Assembly: GCA_947561585.1 (NCBI GenBank) | Contig: CANNZV010001040.1 | Coordinates: 124,001-188,000, forward strand | Source: Caprella mutica | Lineage: Eukaryota > Arthropoda > Malacostraca > Amphipoda > Caprellidae | Direction: 5' to 3' | DNA length: 64,000 bases | Shown: in pieces, positions 24,970 to 38,100 of the stretch | Layout: every line of letters begins with the position of its first letter | Numbering within the stretch: position 1 is the stretch's first letter | Translations under genes and position numbers: made by a program | The notes under the pieces: model-generated | Database searches by the model: none | What the model was told of the DNA's origin: nothing | What the model saw: the letters and a program-made list of their open reading frames with translations, nothing else

Positions 24970-25104
24970 TTATATTATAGGAGATACAAAGAATATATTT
25001 TTTAATTATGTAAGAATTATATTATAGGAGTTACAAAGAATATATTTTTTAATTATATAAGAATTTTATTATAGGAGTTAAAAAGAATATATTTTTTAAT
25101 TATC
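24970..25104. repeat. 47-bp tandem repeat, three copies
   Basis: Each unit contains tattataggagttacaaaga, then atatattttttaattat. Copies differ by a handful of bases. Half of a MITE end (gggaagttctgagttgttg) begins directly after it at 25109. Confidence 0.9.
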
Positions 25105-25254
25105 ATGTTAGGGAAGTTCTGAGTTGTTGAACTCTTCCACACTTTCGAATATAAAATAAAGAAAAAATATATAATAAATGTTAAATTAAATTATTACATG
25201 CATGAATAAATTAAAATGAGAAGAAGTTTTTCATTCATTTATAGATATACATTT

Positions 25255-25790
25255 TCTTTCACTATCAATTTGTACGTTTCCATTCACTAATCAACTAATT
25301 CATTTTTCCACTCATTATCATTCACCTCATTCACTAATCAACTAATTTATTTTCTCATTCACAATTCATCTCATTCACTTTTCCATTCACTAATCACCTC
25401 ACTCAATTTCCCATTCACTCTTCACCTCATTCACTATCACTCACCTCAGTCACTATTCACCTCATTCACTTTTCCATACACTATTCACCTCATTCATTAT
25501 CACTCACCTCATTCACTATTCACCTCATTCACTTTCCCATTCACTAGTCACCTCATTCACTATCACTCACCTCATTCACTATTCACCTCATTCACTTTTC
25601 CATACACTATTCACCTCATTCACTAATCATCTCATTCACTTTCCCATTCACTATCACTCACCACATTCACTTTTCCATTCAGTATCACTCACCTCATTCA
25701 CTATTCACCTCATTCACTCTTCCATTCACTATTCATCTCATTCACTTTTCCATTCACTAAACACCTCATTCACTTTCCTCTTTTACATCT
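25255..25790. repeat. Variable-length repeat of cattcacctcattcact words
   Basis: The words cattcact, cacctcattcac and ttttccattcac recur in changing order, with a dominant spacing near 13 or 27 bases. Higher-order blocks of about 80 bases (ttcacctcattcactttcc...) can be followed. The strand is strongly C+T biased. Non-coding. Confidence 0.88.
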
Positions 25791-26631
25791 TCTCATCATT
25801 TGTAGTCTGCGGTTTTTGCGGCCATTATTTCAGTACCTCTTTTTACTGCTCTCTGATTAACTAAATACGTTACCATCATTTAATCAAACTACGAGAATAA
25901 AGTTAATTAAACTCATTAAAAACCATGTGACTAATTTACAGTGGGTAAATAATTAACTTCATTCGTATAGGAAATTATTCTCACTGATATTAATTAACTA
26001 AATTAACTTATTTTTCCTTTCGTTATTTTACTTTATAATTACAATAATAAAAAAATGATCTTTTTGATCTGTATTTTATAACTGTAAAATAATTTAAGAT
26101 GTACAATAACTATTAAATATACTTGCTGCTTACTGAATAATAAACACGTTAACATCATTTACTAATCGTACTACGAGAATAAAGTTAATTAAACTCATTA
26201 AAACAAAATGTGATTTCGTAAGTTTTATATTATAAATTACTTATATTTTATATCCTAGTCATAATGACTCACAATTTATATAGTGTTAATAACGTGTAAC
26301 GTTAACGTAAATGAACACTTGATGGACAAAATACGGTAAGGGAAACGTACCGCAAAAAAAAAAATCTATATTTTATATTTATTAAAATGGTCTCTTTAGA
26401 TTAGTCTACCATGAGAAAACATTTCACAATTTTCTTCGATGTTTTCCATAGAAATCTCATTTTTCAGCATCATTAAACCGTTTTAAAACGGTAACACTTT
26501 ATTTTTAAAACGGTAAATTATTTGTTTTGTAAGCTAATGACTAATGGTTATGTATGTGAGAAAACGGAAGGGGATCTCCACTGTATCAGAATTCTCCATT
26601 GAAAAATGACAATGATCATACCTCATTTTTA

Positions 26632-27746
26632 TATCACCATACATGACCTTTATATGACCATGCATGACCATTATATGACCATACATGACCTTTATATGAC
26701 CATACATGACCATTATATGACCATGCATGACCTTTATATGACCATACATGACCATTATATGACCATGCATGACCTTTATATGACAATATATGACCTTTAT
26801 ATGACCATGCATGACCTTTATATGACAATACATGACCTTTATATGACCATGCATGACCTTTATATGACCATACATGACCTAAATATGACCATACATGACC
26901 TAAATATGACCATACATGACCTTTATATGACCATGCATGACCTTTATATGACCATACATGACCTAAATATGACCATACATGACCTAAATATGACCATGCA
27001 TGACCTTTATATGACAATACATGACCTTTATATGACCATGCATGACCTTTATATGACCATACATGACCTAAATATGACCATACATGACCTAAATATGACC
27101 ATACATGACCTAAATATGACCATACATGACCTTTATATGACCATACATGACCTAAATATGACCATACATGGCCTTTATATGACCATATATGACCTTTATA
27201 TGACCATACATGGCCTTTATATGACCATACATGACCTAAATATGACCATGCATTACCTTTATATGACAATACATGACCTTTATATGACCATGCATGACCT
27301 TCATATGACCATACATGACCTAAATATGACCATACATGACCTAAATATGACCATACATGACCTAAATATGACCATACATGACCTAAATATGACCATACAT
27401 GACCTTTATATGACCATACATGACCTAAATATGACCATACATGACCTAAATATGACCATGCATGACCTTTATATGACAATACATGACCTTTATATGACCA
27501 TGCATGACCTTTATATGACCATACATGACCTAAATATGACCATACATGACCTTTATATGACAATACATGACCTTTATATGACCATGCATGACCTTTATAT
27601 GACCATACATGACCTAAATATGACCATACATGGCCTTTATATGACCATACATGACCTTTATATGACCATACATGGCCTTTATATGACCATACATGACCTT
27701 TATATGACCATACATGACCTTTATATGACCATACATGACCTTTATA
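26632..27746. repeat. 21-bp minisatellite (catgacctttatatgaccata), about 53 copies
   Basis: The unit alternates atgacctttatatgaccat and atgacctaaatatgaccat forms, with gcatgac, acaatac and atggcc variants that group into longer blocks. The 21-base period keeps a 388-codon plus frame and a 373-codon minus frame open. Both are low complexity and repeat the seven-residue period, so I do not treat them as genes. Confidence 0.95.
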
Positions 27747-27755
27747 TAGAAGCAA

Positions 27756-30700
27756 AATCCCAAAAAAATTAAATGCGTTTTCCCGCTAACATTATTTTTG
27801 CTGATTTTTCAAACATATTTGACTACTTTTTTTGATGCGGTTAGTGACAGATTATTCTAGATAATGGTGCCTTCATTAAAATGATTCGAAAATTCAACTT
27901 TCAAATTAAAAAAAAATGAAATCCAAAAAACTATCAAAAATTGTCCAAATTCTTTCTGCTAATTTTCTAATATTTGATACCCCCAAGAATTTCTGAAAAA
28001 GTTTTATGATAAGATCATTCATACTAATGCTATCTTCCATTTGAGACTAAGAACAATGAAATAGAACTAAAATTGAGAAAAGAGTAGTAAAATTGAAATT
28101 TGGAAAAAATGGGGAAAACTGAATAATTTTTTTAATATTCATTTTATCAACAAAAAAATGCAAGCAATAGTATCTCAGAATTGAATTCTAAATATAATAT
28201 CAAAATTTCAGCGACATGAGACGGTAAATAAAGAATCAATTTCTATACTTTGAATAAAATAAATATCTAAAAATAATATATACCACTTTTTCTCTAAAAA
28301 TGACAATATTTTCCTCCAATACTCAAACGAATTAGGTATATTACAGAAGAATATTTTAAAACTTTTATTTTAAATTAAATATATTTGCAATATAATTTAT
28401 TTATAAACTTTATGTTTTCATGGAAACATTCTATATATTAATGGAACATATATATTTAAATCAAAAGACTCTCATTCACTTCAATGTATAAGTCGAATCT
28501 CAGGTCCCACGTGTCCGAAATCATTTCATTCATATTTAGAGTTTCCATTAGTGATTTATGTGAAGTGGTAAATTATTCATAAACTTAAACTGTGTACCTT
28601 AGTAATTCCTTGAGAAGCTTACGAATTACTAATTATTCACATTTATTCTGTACAATGACAAGAAATCCAAAGAATGTATATTTCATACCACAGAGAAAGA
28701 ATGTTAATTTATTCTATTAACAAAAATCACATATAAATCATTTTTTCAAACTTCAATGAAATAATTTGAAATTCTTTGAATTAGAACAACAATTTCTATT
28801 AGATAAAATCAACAGCAACTTGATCTTATTTGGTAATTGAATTCATATCGATATCCACTAACTTGTTTATCCTATCAAATTTCCAATTTCGACGCCTAGT
28901 ATTTTTTTATTTTTGTTTCCAGGAAATTGAATTATAAAACGTGGAAACATTTCCTTGTTTTCAATTTTTACGGCTGAAGGCTTATTTGTTGTTGACATTA
29001 AAATGTAGCTTTCAATTAAAAAACTTAACACTATTATTGACGGAGACACATGAGATTAATTGGGTACGTTTCGAGTTATTGGATGGTTCCACATTTTCGA
29101 TCAACAAAGAAATATATCAAGAGGTTTTTTATCCCTTAAAGGACTGACTGTGAGTTTGAGTTCGACAAGACTTTAAAAGAAATGTAAAATATTTGTACAT
29201 AATTTTACCCAACTAAGATTTCATGTCTTTTTTTATTTAACATTTTTGTAAATTGTCATATTCTAATTTCATTGCGATGACTTGGCTACAGGGCACTTGC
29301 AAACTACTTCTAGATGTGGCAACGCGCAAGTGCCTAGTGTGTACCCCCATTTCCACCCACACTAACCAAAAAATGTTCCCGATTGAAACAGATTCTATTC
29401 AATATAATATATTTGTTCTTATCAATCGTTGGTACAAAAAATTTGCACAGTCCATAGATGATAGCAGCTGTGAACTGACAAAAAGTTCAATTTTTCTGCA
29501 GGCATACAGTCTAAGTCGCTGGTTTTATAGATATCAAATGTGTAGCGAATCCTTTAGAAACCTAAATTTTGTAAGGTTGATTGGAGTTAACATTTAAAAT
29601 ACAATAATTGATTCGATGACTAAAATAACAGTCCGAATAACAAAAATTCCATTAAGTGAAATCCGGATGACGTAAAAATCTGAAAAACAGAAAAATCCGA
29701 AAAACAGAGAATATCGAAAAAAGGAACAGAAAAACCTGGGATACAGAAAAATCCACGGAGCGGATCGATTCTGAAAAACTAAAAAATCAGGGAAAAAACA
29801 AAAAACATAGAAAGTACGGAAAATGGAATTCAACGGAAAACAGAATAAAATGGAAAACAGAATAAAATGGAAAACAGAAAAAATTCGGAATCTCAAAAAA
29901 GACATAACTTTTCATCAAAGGCCAAAAATTATATGTCCCAAGATTATTCCTAATCATTCGAGATCTCAACTGCCTAATGGAAAATATTAAGTCGTTCTAA
30001 ATGCATTATTAAATGACAAAGAGTCATGGTTAAATAAAAACTGTAACAATTAGCCTGAATTATCCACAGATTTTAACGCATTCATCTGGATCTGCACATC
30101 CAACTCTGCCAGGAAAAACGAGCCAATTGTCGTTAGATATTTAAAAGGCTTTATCGGAACACTTAGCTTGAAACATAAATTCATTGGTTTGTGCACTAGT
30201 ATTTGAATAATATTTTATCTATTTTGCAGCGTGAAAAGAAATTTATTAAAATATTTTGATCTCATCTGATAGATTAATAAAATTTAAAGAATTTGGCTAG
30301 GGAACTAATGTCGAAATATAATTAGTTTTTCAGAGAAAAACTCTTATAACTCACTCTATCACAACCTATTCTTCAAAAAAATACCATCGTTCGTCTGACA
30401 AATTATTTTCTATTCATTAAACCTCTTAAGTCTATGAACATTGATTTCAATTAGGAAAAGAATATTCATTGCATGCCTGTTTAGAAGAATGTATGGAATA
30501 TCTATATCTGCCAAATCATCAGGGGGTTCCATCCACTAGCTGGAGTCTTTGGACAATGATTTTTGTGATATAAACCTATTTTATTACCTTTTTCAAAATT
30601 GTCTCAATAGATTTCTTAGCTTTTGGTAAGGTTATAGGTGGGACTTCAAGGCACAATGACAGCAGTCGCTTTTTTTTCAAATTTCCTCCTCAACTTCCTG

Positions 30701-32199
30701 CGAAACTGCCTTGAAAAGATGATTTCCTGCGATTTGGACCTAAATTGTTTTTTACTTTTTTTCATTCAGATTATTTTAGATTTTTTCCCCCTTTCTTTGT
30801 ATGCTTGAAGGGTGGAAGAGTAAGGAGCTTTTACTCGCCTTTTCCGAATTTCTACCTTATTTTCTTTTTTAAACCGCTTTGAAATTTCTCACTGCCTAGA
30901 CAATTTCAAGTGCCGTGTCCTGTTCGCTGGAGGCCGTCAATAACATCCAATTTCAATTCTGAAAGAAGATAATTCATTACATTCCTGTTTAGAAGAACCT
31001 GAACCATATCTTGAATCTTCAGGAATCTTTAACATTAAATTTAAATTAAATTTCAACATTATGCTCTTAAAAAATATCATTAAAATCAGTATACACTGTG
31101 TGTGTCTAACCCTTTTTCTCCTTAGACTTATTTTTGATGACTTTTTCTTTTCTTATTAGAGTTGCAATAACACATTATATTTAATAACTATTAAAATTAC
31201 ATTCACACATTCGCCGTCAAGTTTCATTTAAATATTTCCGTCAAACTCCATGCTTAACATGTTAAATAGCATATAATTACATGGTTACTGTAGATGCCGT
31301 CAGGAATGAAAGGGTTAAGACTTATTTCAAGATCGAAAGAAAAATCAAAGCACTAAAAGGTGCGCTGTTTAATTGGATGGAGCTTCTTAATCTACATTTC
31401 AAGCAATTCACTCTTATGTAGTTTCACGGTTACCACCTTACCTCAGTTGTTCACTGTCTGTAGCATTGACTGGTGTACTTACCTGAGTTGTGAACGATGA
31501 AACCGATACAGCACGAGTACCAGATGTACTGCAGTAACAATACCATTACCGTTGAAAAAGGTATTGGTAGCAGATGCAAACTTTCTGGAGTTTATAGGAT
31601 TTAATTACATTGAAAGAAATGACAGCAACTTTCAAAGAAATAATGTATAGTGACAATTTAATTTAAATGTAGTACCGATACTCAACGATCCACGTTCTAC
31701 GTATCCAATAATAAATAAAATTACATTGCTTTATAAACAATGGTAAAAAAGACTATGCCTGAGATAAACTTTGAAAATGTGTATACAATAAAGTAAACAT
31801 AATGTTCAATCGTATAAAAAACAAATAATGATTATTAATTACCTCTCTATTTATTACATAGTATATTTCTTTAATATGATCGAAAATGTGACATTATCCG
31901 ATAACAAATCTTATTTAGTCGTCAACTTCGGTCGACCTTGAAATATTTAAATATTAGGTACTCCCTATAACCATTTTATTAAGTTTTTGCAAATGACTTT
32001 GGAAATTCAGAGGAAAACTACAAAAAATAATTCTGACTTGCTGTTTGGGATGTACGTTCTATCCTGCGTTTAGTTGTTCCTAGAAAAAAAAACTTTCATT
32101 TACGTTAGCTTCAGGTTTTTTTATGAATTTGTTAACTGTCTATACAAAGTAGCTTTCATGCATCCATGAGCAATGTCACAAAATTGACAAACCACAGCA
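27756..32199. other. 4.4-kb AT-rich region upstream of the transporter gene
   Basis: No exon was recognised. A purine-rich degenerate repeat (aaaaatccgaaaaacagaaa words) fills 29640-29900 and is echoed inside the transporter's first intron at 32510-32695. Half-MITE ends lie at about 29056 (attgggtacgtttcgagtt) and about 31875 (atgatcgaaaatgtgac). Any promoter or 5' untranslated exon of the transporter must lie here, but I see no clear TATA or initiator that I would assign. Confidence 0.45.
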
Positions 32200-35100
32200 A
32201 TGGAGGATATCACAACTGAAATGCCCTTTGAAAGGCAGGACGATGGGGCCTCTAAACTCGGTTGGCAAGACCTCACTGTCATCATCACCTACTTCGGATT
32301 CGTGTTGGCAGTTGGAATTTGGGTGAGTGAGACTGAATATCACAAAATTGGGTTCGATTACCTAAAGGTCTCCTCCAAACAATTTTTTTATTGTTTCCGT
32401 CGGTATGGCTAATGTCAATCATCATTTTGCTGTAAGTTTTATTAAATTTGATAGTATATGTTTTATATGTATGTATATAAAGATTTTAATTAGCAATACA
32501 CTGAAATATCCATTTTACTTCGATCTTCAAAAACCGAAAAATACTGAAAATAACCAAGGATACAGAAAAACTGAAATCTGAAAAATATGGAAAACTCGAA
32601 AATCCGGAAAAAATACCTGAAGGAGAGAAAAATTTGAAAATCGAAAATTACAGAAAAATCAGGAAAAACTGATAATCCGCAAATCAGGAAAACCATGACA
32701 GTGACTCTTTTCTCTGATAGTACATCATCACAGTGACTCTTTTCTCTGATAGTACATCATCACAGTGACTCTTTTCTCTGATAGTACATCATCACAGTGA
32801 CTCTTTTCTCTAATAGTACATCATCACAGTGACTCTTTTCTCTGATAGTACATCATCACAGTGACTCTTTTCTCTGATAGTACATCATCACAGTGACTCT
32901 TTTCTCTGATAGTACATCATCACAGTGACTCTTTTCTCTGATAGTACATCATCACAGTGACTCTTTTCTCTGATAGTACATCATCACAGTGACTCTTTTC
33001 TCTGATAGTACATCATCACAGTGACTCTTTTCTCTGATAGTACATCATCACAGTGACTCTTTTCTCTAATAGTACATCATCACAGTGACTCTTTTCTCTG
33101 ATAGTACATCATCACAGTGACTCTTTTCTCTGATAGTACATCATCACAGTGACTCTTTTCTCTGATAGTACATCATCACAGTGACTCTTTTCTCTGATAG
33201 TACATCATCACAGTGACTCTTTTCTCTGATAGTACATCATCACAGTGACTCTTTTCTCTGATAGTACATCATCACAGTGACTCTTTTCTCTGATAGTACA
33301 TCATCACAGTTGTTATGATACAACTTACGGAGCTTATATTATATACTAATATAGTATGTGTGGTACATAGATAGTGTACTATTGTAGCAGACTTTACAGC
33401 TTGTGTGGTAGGCAGTGCAAAAGGCACGCAACCCATCCCTACACCCCCTTTGAGGTGCGAGTGCGGGTGACGACTTTCCCTCTACCCTCATTAATACCCT
33501 TGGCTCTCGGGACAATCGGACGTCCTTTCCCTTGTTCCTTTCTTTCATCTAATAACTTTATTGGTGGAGTGAATTATCAGTGACTAATTATAGATCACGT
33601 AATATTAAAGCCATACAGGGGTATAAATCACACATTCATCGGACGACAATCAAAAGTTGAGTAAATAACCAACGTGATAATAATTGAGCAGAGAGTTATA
33701 GGTTCTATGTAATTAAATAGGTCTAATCAGCCATTGTCATTTATTTTCTGTAGAAGCTGGATTCTTAGTTTAGTATTAAGGTTTATAATTGTTTCGGTAA
33801 AACCCTTTTTCGATTTATAAATTAATTTTCGAATCATCTTAATTTTGCAATTCATAATCAATGTCAATTAATAATAAGCAGTAATGAATAAATTAATATT
33901 TAGTCCATTGCTTGTATCCATCTCCAACTTATGTAGACATTGAATTGAGAGAAAATATATAATTGGAAAATAGTTTAATTAATGGAAGTCAAATAACAGA
34001 AAATTGGAAAAGTGAATAATTAGCCATTTGAATTAAAAGAAAGACATCATTGAATCTTAATTAATCAATCAAAATAGGTAGCTTACGTTGTGACACAGAG
34101 GTGATCACAACACAGTGACTATTTCTATGATAGTTCCCCAATGCCTCATAGCTTCAATATGATTAATGGTCCTGTTCAGTCAGTGCTGTAGCTAGAAAAA
34201 AGACTTAGCTGTTAAGAGGTTGTAGAAGACTCTACAACAGAGGGTCTTTGATAGTCATGCATGGCTCTATTCATTAGATTATACAACTACAAGAAACTAC
34301 CATTATAGACTATAATGGATTAAAGGGCACTCGCAGAGTGCATACCTTCGCTGCCGCTTATAACTGACATTGACCTTCACCTTTAATGTTTTCGTTCCCA
34401 AAATCTGAAGAAATGGTTCCTGGATAATGACCATCGTCCCACCAAATTTCAGGCATTTTGGTTGAAAACTTTTTTCAGTTATGGAGTTATAAATGACCTT
34501 GACCTTTGACCGAATCTCTCCCATATTATACCAGATGGTTCCTGGACTTTTACCAATCATCCCACCAAATTCTAAGCAATTTGGTTGAAGTCTTTCTGAG
34601 TTATGCGAAAAATAAGAGGATTAATAAATAAATGTCACCTGAAATATAACTTTCCACAATCTGTGAAGTTAATGATAAGTATATGTTTACATGTGTCACT
34701 TTTTGTTTAATCACTAAGTTTATAAATGAGAAATAAAAGAGTTAACCTTTTTATATAAACACAGTAACGGAATATAGTAGATACGGTAAACCGGTAAATT
34801 GCTCCAAAACAATTGCTTGAATGAATAATTGCTCGAATGTTATGTAAGAGGAATAGTATATTGATTAACGAGAGATCAGTATGTAACAGCCCGAAAAATT
34901 AAAAATTTCGCTCCTACCTATTAATTTATAGAATTTAAAGTATCTAACTACTTTCAGATTATTTCCATTAAACAACCGAAGGAACCGATACCAGTTATTC
35001 AAACAAGTTGACTCTTTTCAATGTTCTCAAAATGTCGAGAAATTTATACTGAGCACAACAGTAACACTGTTATACAATCCTTATACACTTTAAAAGACCA

Positions 35101-38100
35101 CCTTAAAATATCAAATTACACCACACGATACACGTACACTATACTCACAAGTATAACCGTTTTCATATTCACCAACTATCATCCCAACAATAACCTGAAT
35201 AGTTTTCGTACATATATTAAAACTGTATGTTAGAGATATAAAGTATAAATAGTATCCAGCTAAAACTCAAACTCTCCCATCACCATCACAGCAAAGGAAA
35301 GACAATATTTACTCTGTGTACTGATAGAAATTTGAGTTAATTCACCTATTGAAGTGCCACATAAAGGATAGTGTAAAACTAATCTACTAAATTACTTGGA
35401 TTTTGTGACAAAAACAACCTGCAAGGATCTATCCACTTCAGTTCCACACAAACGCTCTATAGGAAAAAATGTTAAAAAAATCAGGAAAAGTAACATTTAG
35501 AATCAGATACATAATGATTACTAGTAAATGGCGATGAAAAATGAAATAGAGAGAATTATTAATTACTAATTAAAATCAATGACATTTAGGTACAGCTTCA
35601 CTTCATGATTAATGAATGACCTTTATAAATTCGAACACTGTGAGCAATTTGATCATAGGAGCCTTTGTTCACTCGATCAATTGTTCGGTCGAAAAATTAT
35701 TTTTCGAGGAATTGTGTTTCGGCCAATTGTTCATTCGAGAAGTTGTTTTCGAGCAATTTACATACATAGAACGAGTAAATACATGCATTGAGACAGATAT
35801 GATGTTCTAACGATTTGAAATAATTTTGTTTAATTGACCACTGGCCATGATCACAAAAAATTTCCCGACTGGATGACCAAGTACAGTTTTTTAATTGAAC
35901 TCTTCTGTCCTTGTTCTTTTTTTAATTTTTTGTTAAAAATTTTAATATAGAAAATATCACTATACATGTAAAGCTCTTACAGCGGACGATCTTTGAACGG
36001 ACACCCTCTTCAAAGGACAAAAATTGTCCGCTCTAGCGGACTGCAGATAGCTACAACGAACTTTTTAAATTATATGGTTTAACAAATATTTCCTTCGTCT
36101 ACCAAGTATCTAGTCAAACATTGATTGTAATCAGAGGTATTACAATTGACAATCAACACTCAATATATTTTTTTTTTAGATTTCTATTATTTTCATTTAG
36201 TTACCCTTTTCGACACATTTTCTTTGATTAGAAAATTTCAATAGAAATTTAAAAAAGGTGTGACTATTCTATATTCTATTTTAATATATTCTTCATTTAT
36301 TCATTTATTTTATTCCTTTAATAATAATCTGAGAATTGTTTACCTTCGTTAAGGTTTCTTTGAAATACTGTTAAAGAAAACTTACAAAGTTTAAATCCCC
36401 CAACTAAACAAAATAATATATCGTTACAACGAACGCTGATCGTCACAACGAATGCTTTTCCGGTACATGTACTGGGCGTTCTAAGAGCTTTACCTGTAAT
36501 ATATTTCAATGAAGAAGTTTAGATATTAATATTGTAAATTGAAACTAATTTTAGTGCCTGGTTTCATTAAAGTTTAATAATTTCATTATTTTTTCATTAG
36601 TTTCATTAAATATACATTTTATCAGCTTGCCAATGAAATAATACCACAATCTTTTTTAGAGTTCGAGACGCAGCAAGAGTACCACAGTATCTGGATACTT
36701 CCTAGCCTCTAGAAATATGCATTGGATACCAGTAAGTCAATTCGGAAAGTCTGTTTAATAGTTTGGAACACTATAGACATATAGAGAAAAGCTATCAGAA
36801 ACTATTTTAGCACCCTAGCGAAATAATTGTGTGGCTTGTTGTACAAATTTTTTTATTTCTTTTAAGAAAATAGATTTGAATTAAAATTTTATTGCATTGA
36901 ATAAGTGTACCAGTGTTGTTATTTTTTGTAAAAGTGAAGGTGTGGAATTGTTGTATATTCAACTCAATTCTTGTTATTTTTATTCTTCTATAGCAATAGT
37001 GGCTTTTTATTTTATTTCAAGTAGTTTAAATTTTAATTTTTGTGAAGTGAGAAAGTGAAACACTAAATTACAGTGAAAACTCATGAGTTATGAAGTTTTT
37101 GGTTTCTTCAAACTCAAAGCCACTTCATATCTCAGGTGCACTAAATAGTTTTCCATAATTAAAATGATAAAAAAAAACTATGGTTATTGAGGAATAACTA
37201 TGCCAAATTTCTTTCTGACGTATATCGTTTTCTATAATTTAAACATAGAAAACTACTTCATAACTCAAGTAATTATGAATCTCCTCTAAATTTTTAATCT
37301 CAGCCAAATTAAATTCTCTCTATATATTAAGTCACAATGTTTCATGATTCCTATTCCCATTCTAATAATTGTTTAGGTTGGAGCCTCTCTTTTCGCCAGT
37401 AACATTGGGTCGGGTCACTTTATCGGATTGGCAGGATCGGGGGCTGCTACAGGAATCGGTGTTGCAGGATTCGAACTAAGTGTGAGATGTTGAATTTTAT
37501 TATCAAATAACTCTAAAAAATGTCCTACGTAATAAGAACCATGGTTCGCGTCTTTCTAATTATTTAAATCGAGTCGGTATTTGGATTAAAGTAATAAAAT
37601 TTCAATTCTAACATTGAATATGTACCATTCCTATCAGATGATAAAGTAATGACTGCTATGAACACTATGACCTCATGAAACTCAATCATAGTCAGTATAC
37701 TTTTACTTAGTTTTTATATTTTTCTAAGTTCCGCAGGCTGTCTACCGAATGATGCTCCTAGGCTGGTTCTTCGTGCCTGTCTACATGAGTTCCGGTATCA
37801 ACACCATGCCACAGTACCTCAAAGAGAGGTTCGGGGGCCAGAGAATCAGAATCTACCTTTCCTTTCTCGCTCTTTTACTTTATATCTTCACCAAAATATC
37901 CGTAAGCAATCAAAAGTTACACTAGAAAAATGATAAAATTTTAAAAGAATCTTCTTAATGATCTCGAATCTTCTTAATGATCTCGAATCTTCTTAATGAT
38001 CTCGAATCTTCTTAATGATCTCGAATCTTCTGTAGGCGGATCTGTACGCTGGAGCCCTGTTCATCCAATTAGCTTTGAACAAATCTTCTCCTAAATGGTT

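Larger units (their letters stand above)
32323..36659 (+). other. Intron 1 of the transporter gene, 4.3 kb
   Basis: The longest intron separates the N-terminal exon from exon 2 ([15 protein letters not shown]). It carries a purine-rich degenerate repeat (32510-32695), a 32-bp minisatellite, a reverse copy of the AGGTCA-rich repeat, a fold-back element and a pogo-like element, all listed separately. The stretch 33310-34317 holds nothing I recognise. A local GC-rich patch at about 33400-33540 has open frames on both strands but no conserved motif. Confidence 0.9.

Noticed and set aside
26606..27772. 388-codon plus and 373-codon minus frames
   Set aside because: A 21-base array with a seven-codon period gives the same periodic residues throughout, which is expected by construction.
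29253..29597. 114-codon frame upstream of the transporter gene
   Set aside because: No recognisable domain and no flanking splice signals that would join it to another exon. The length is within chance.
32701..33309. CRISPR-like regular repeat of 32 bases
   Set aside because: Units abut one another with no spacers. It is a minisatellite in an intron.
33339..33583. Overlapping 69-codon frames in a GC-richer patch of intron 1
   Set aside because: No motif, no matching splice sites in phase with the transporter, and both strands equally open.
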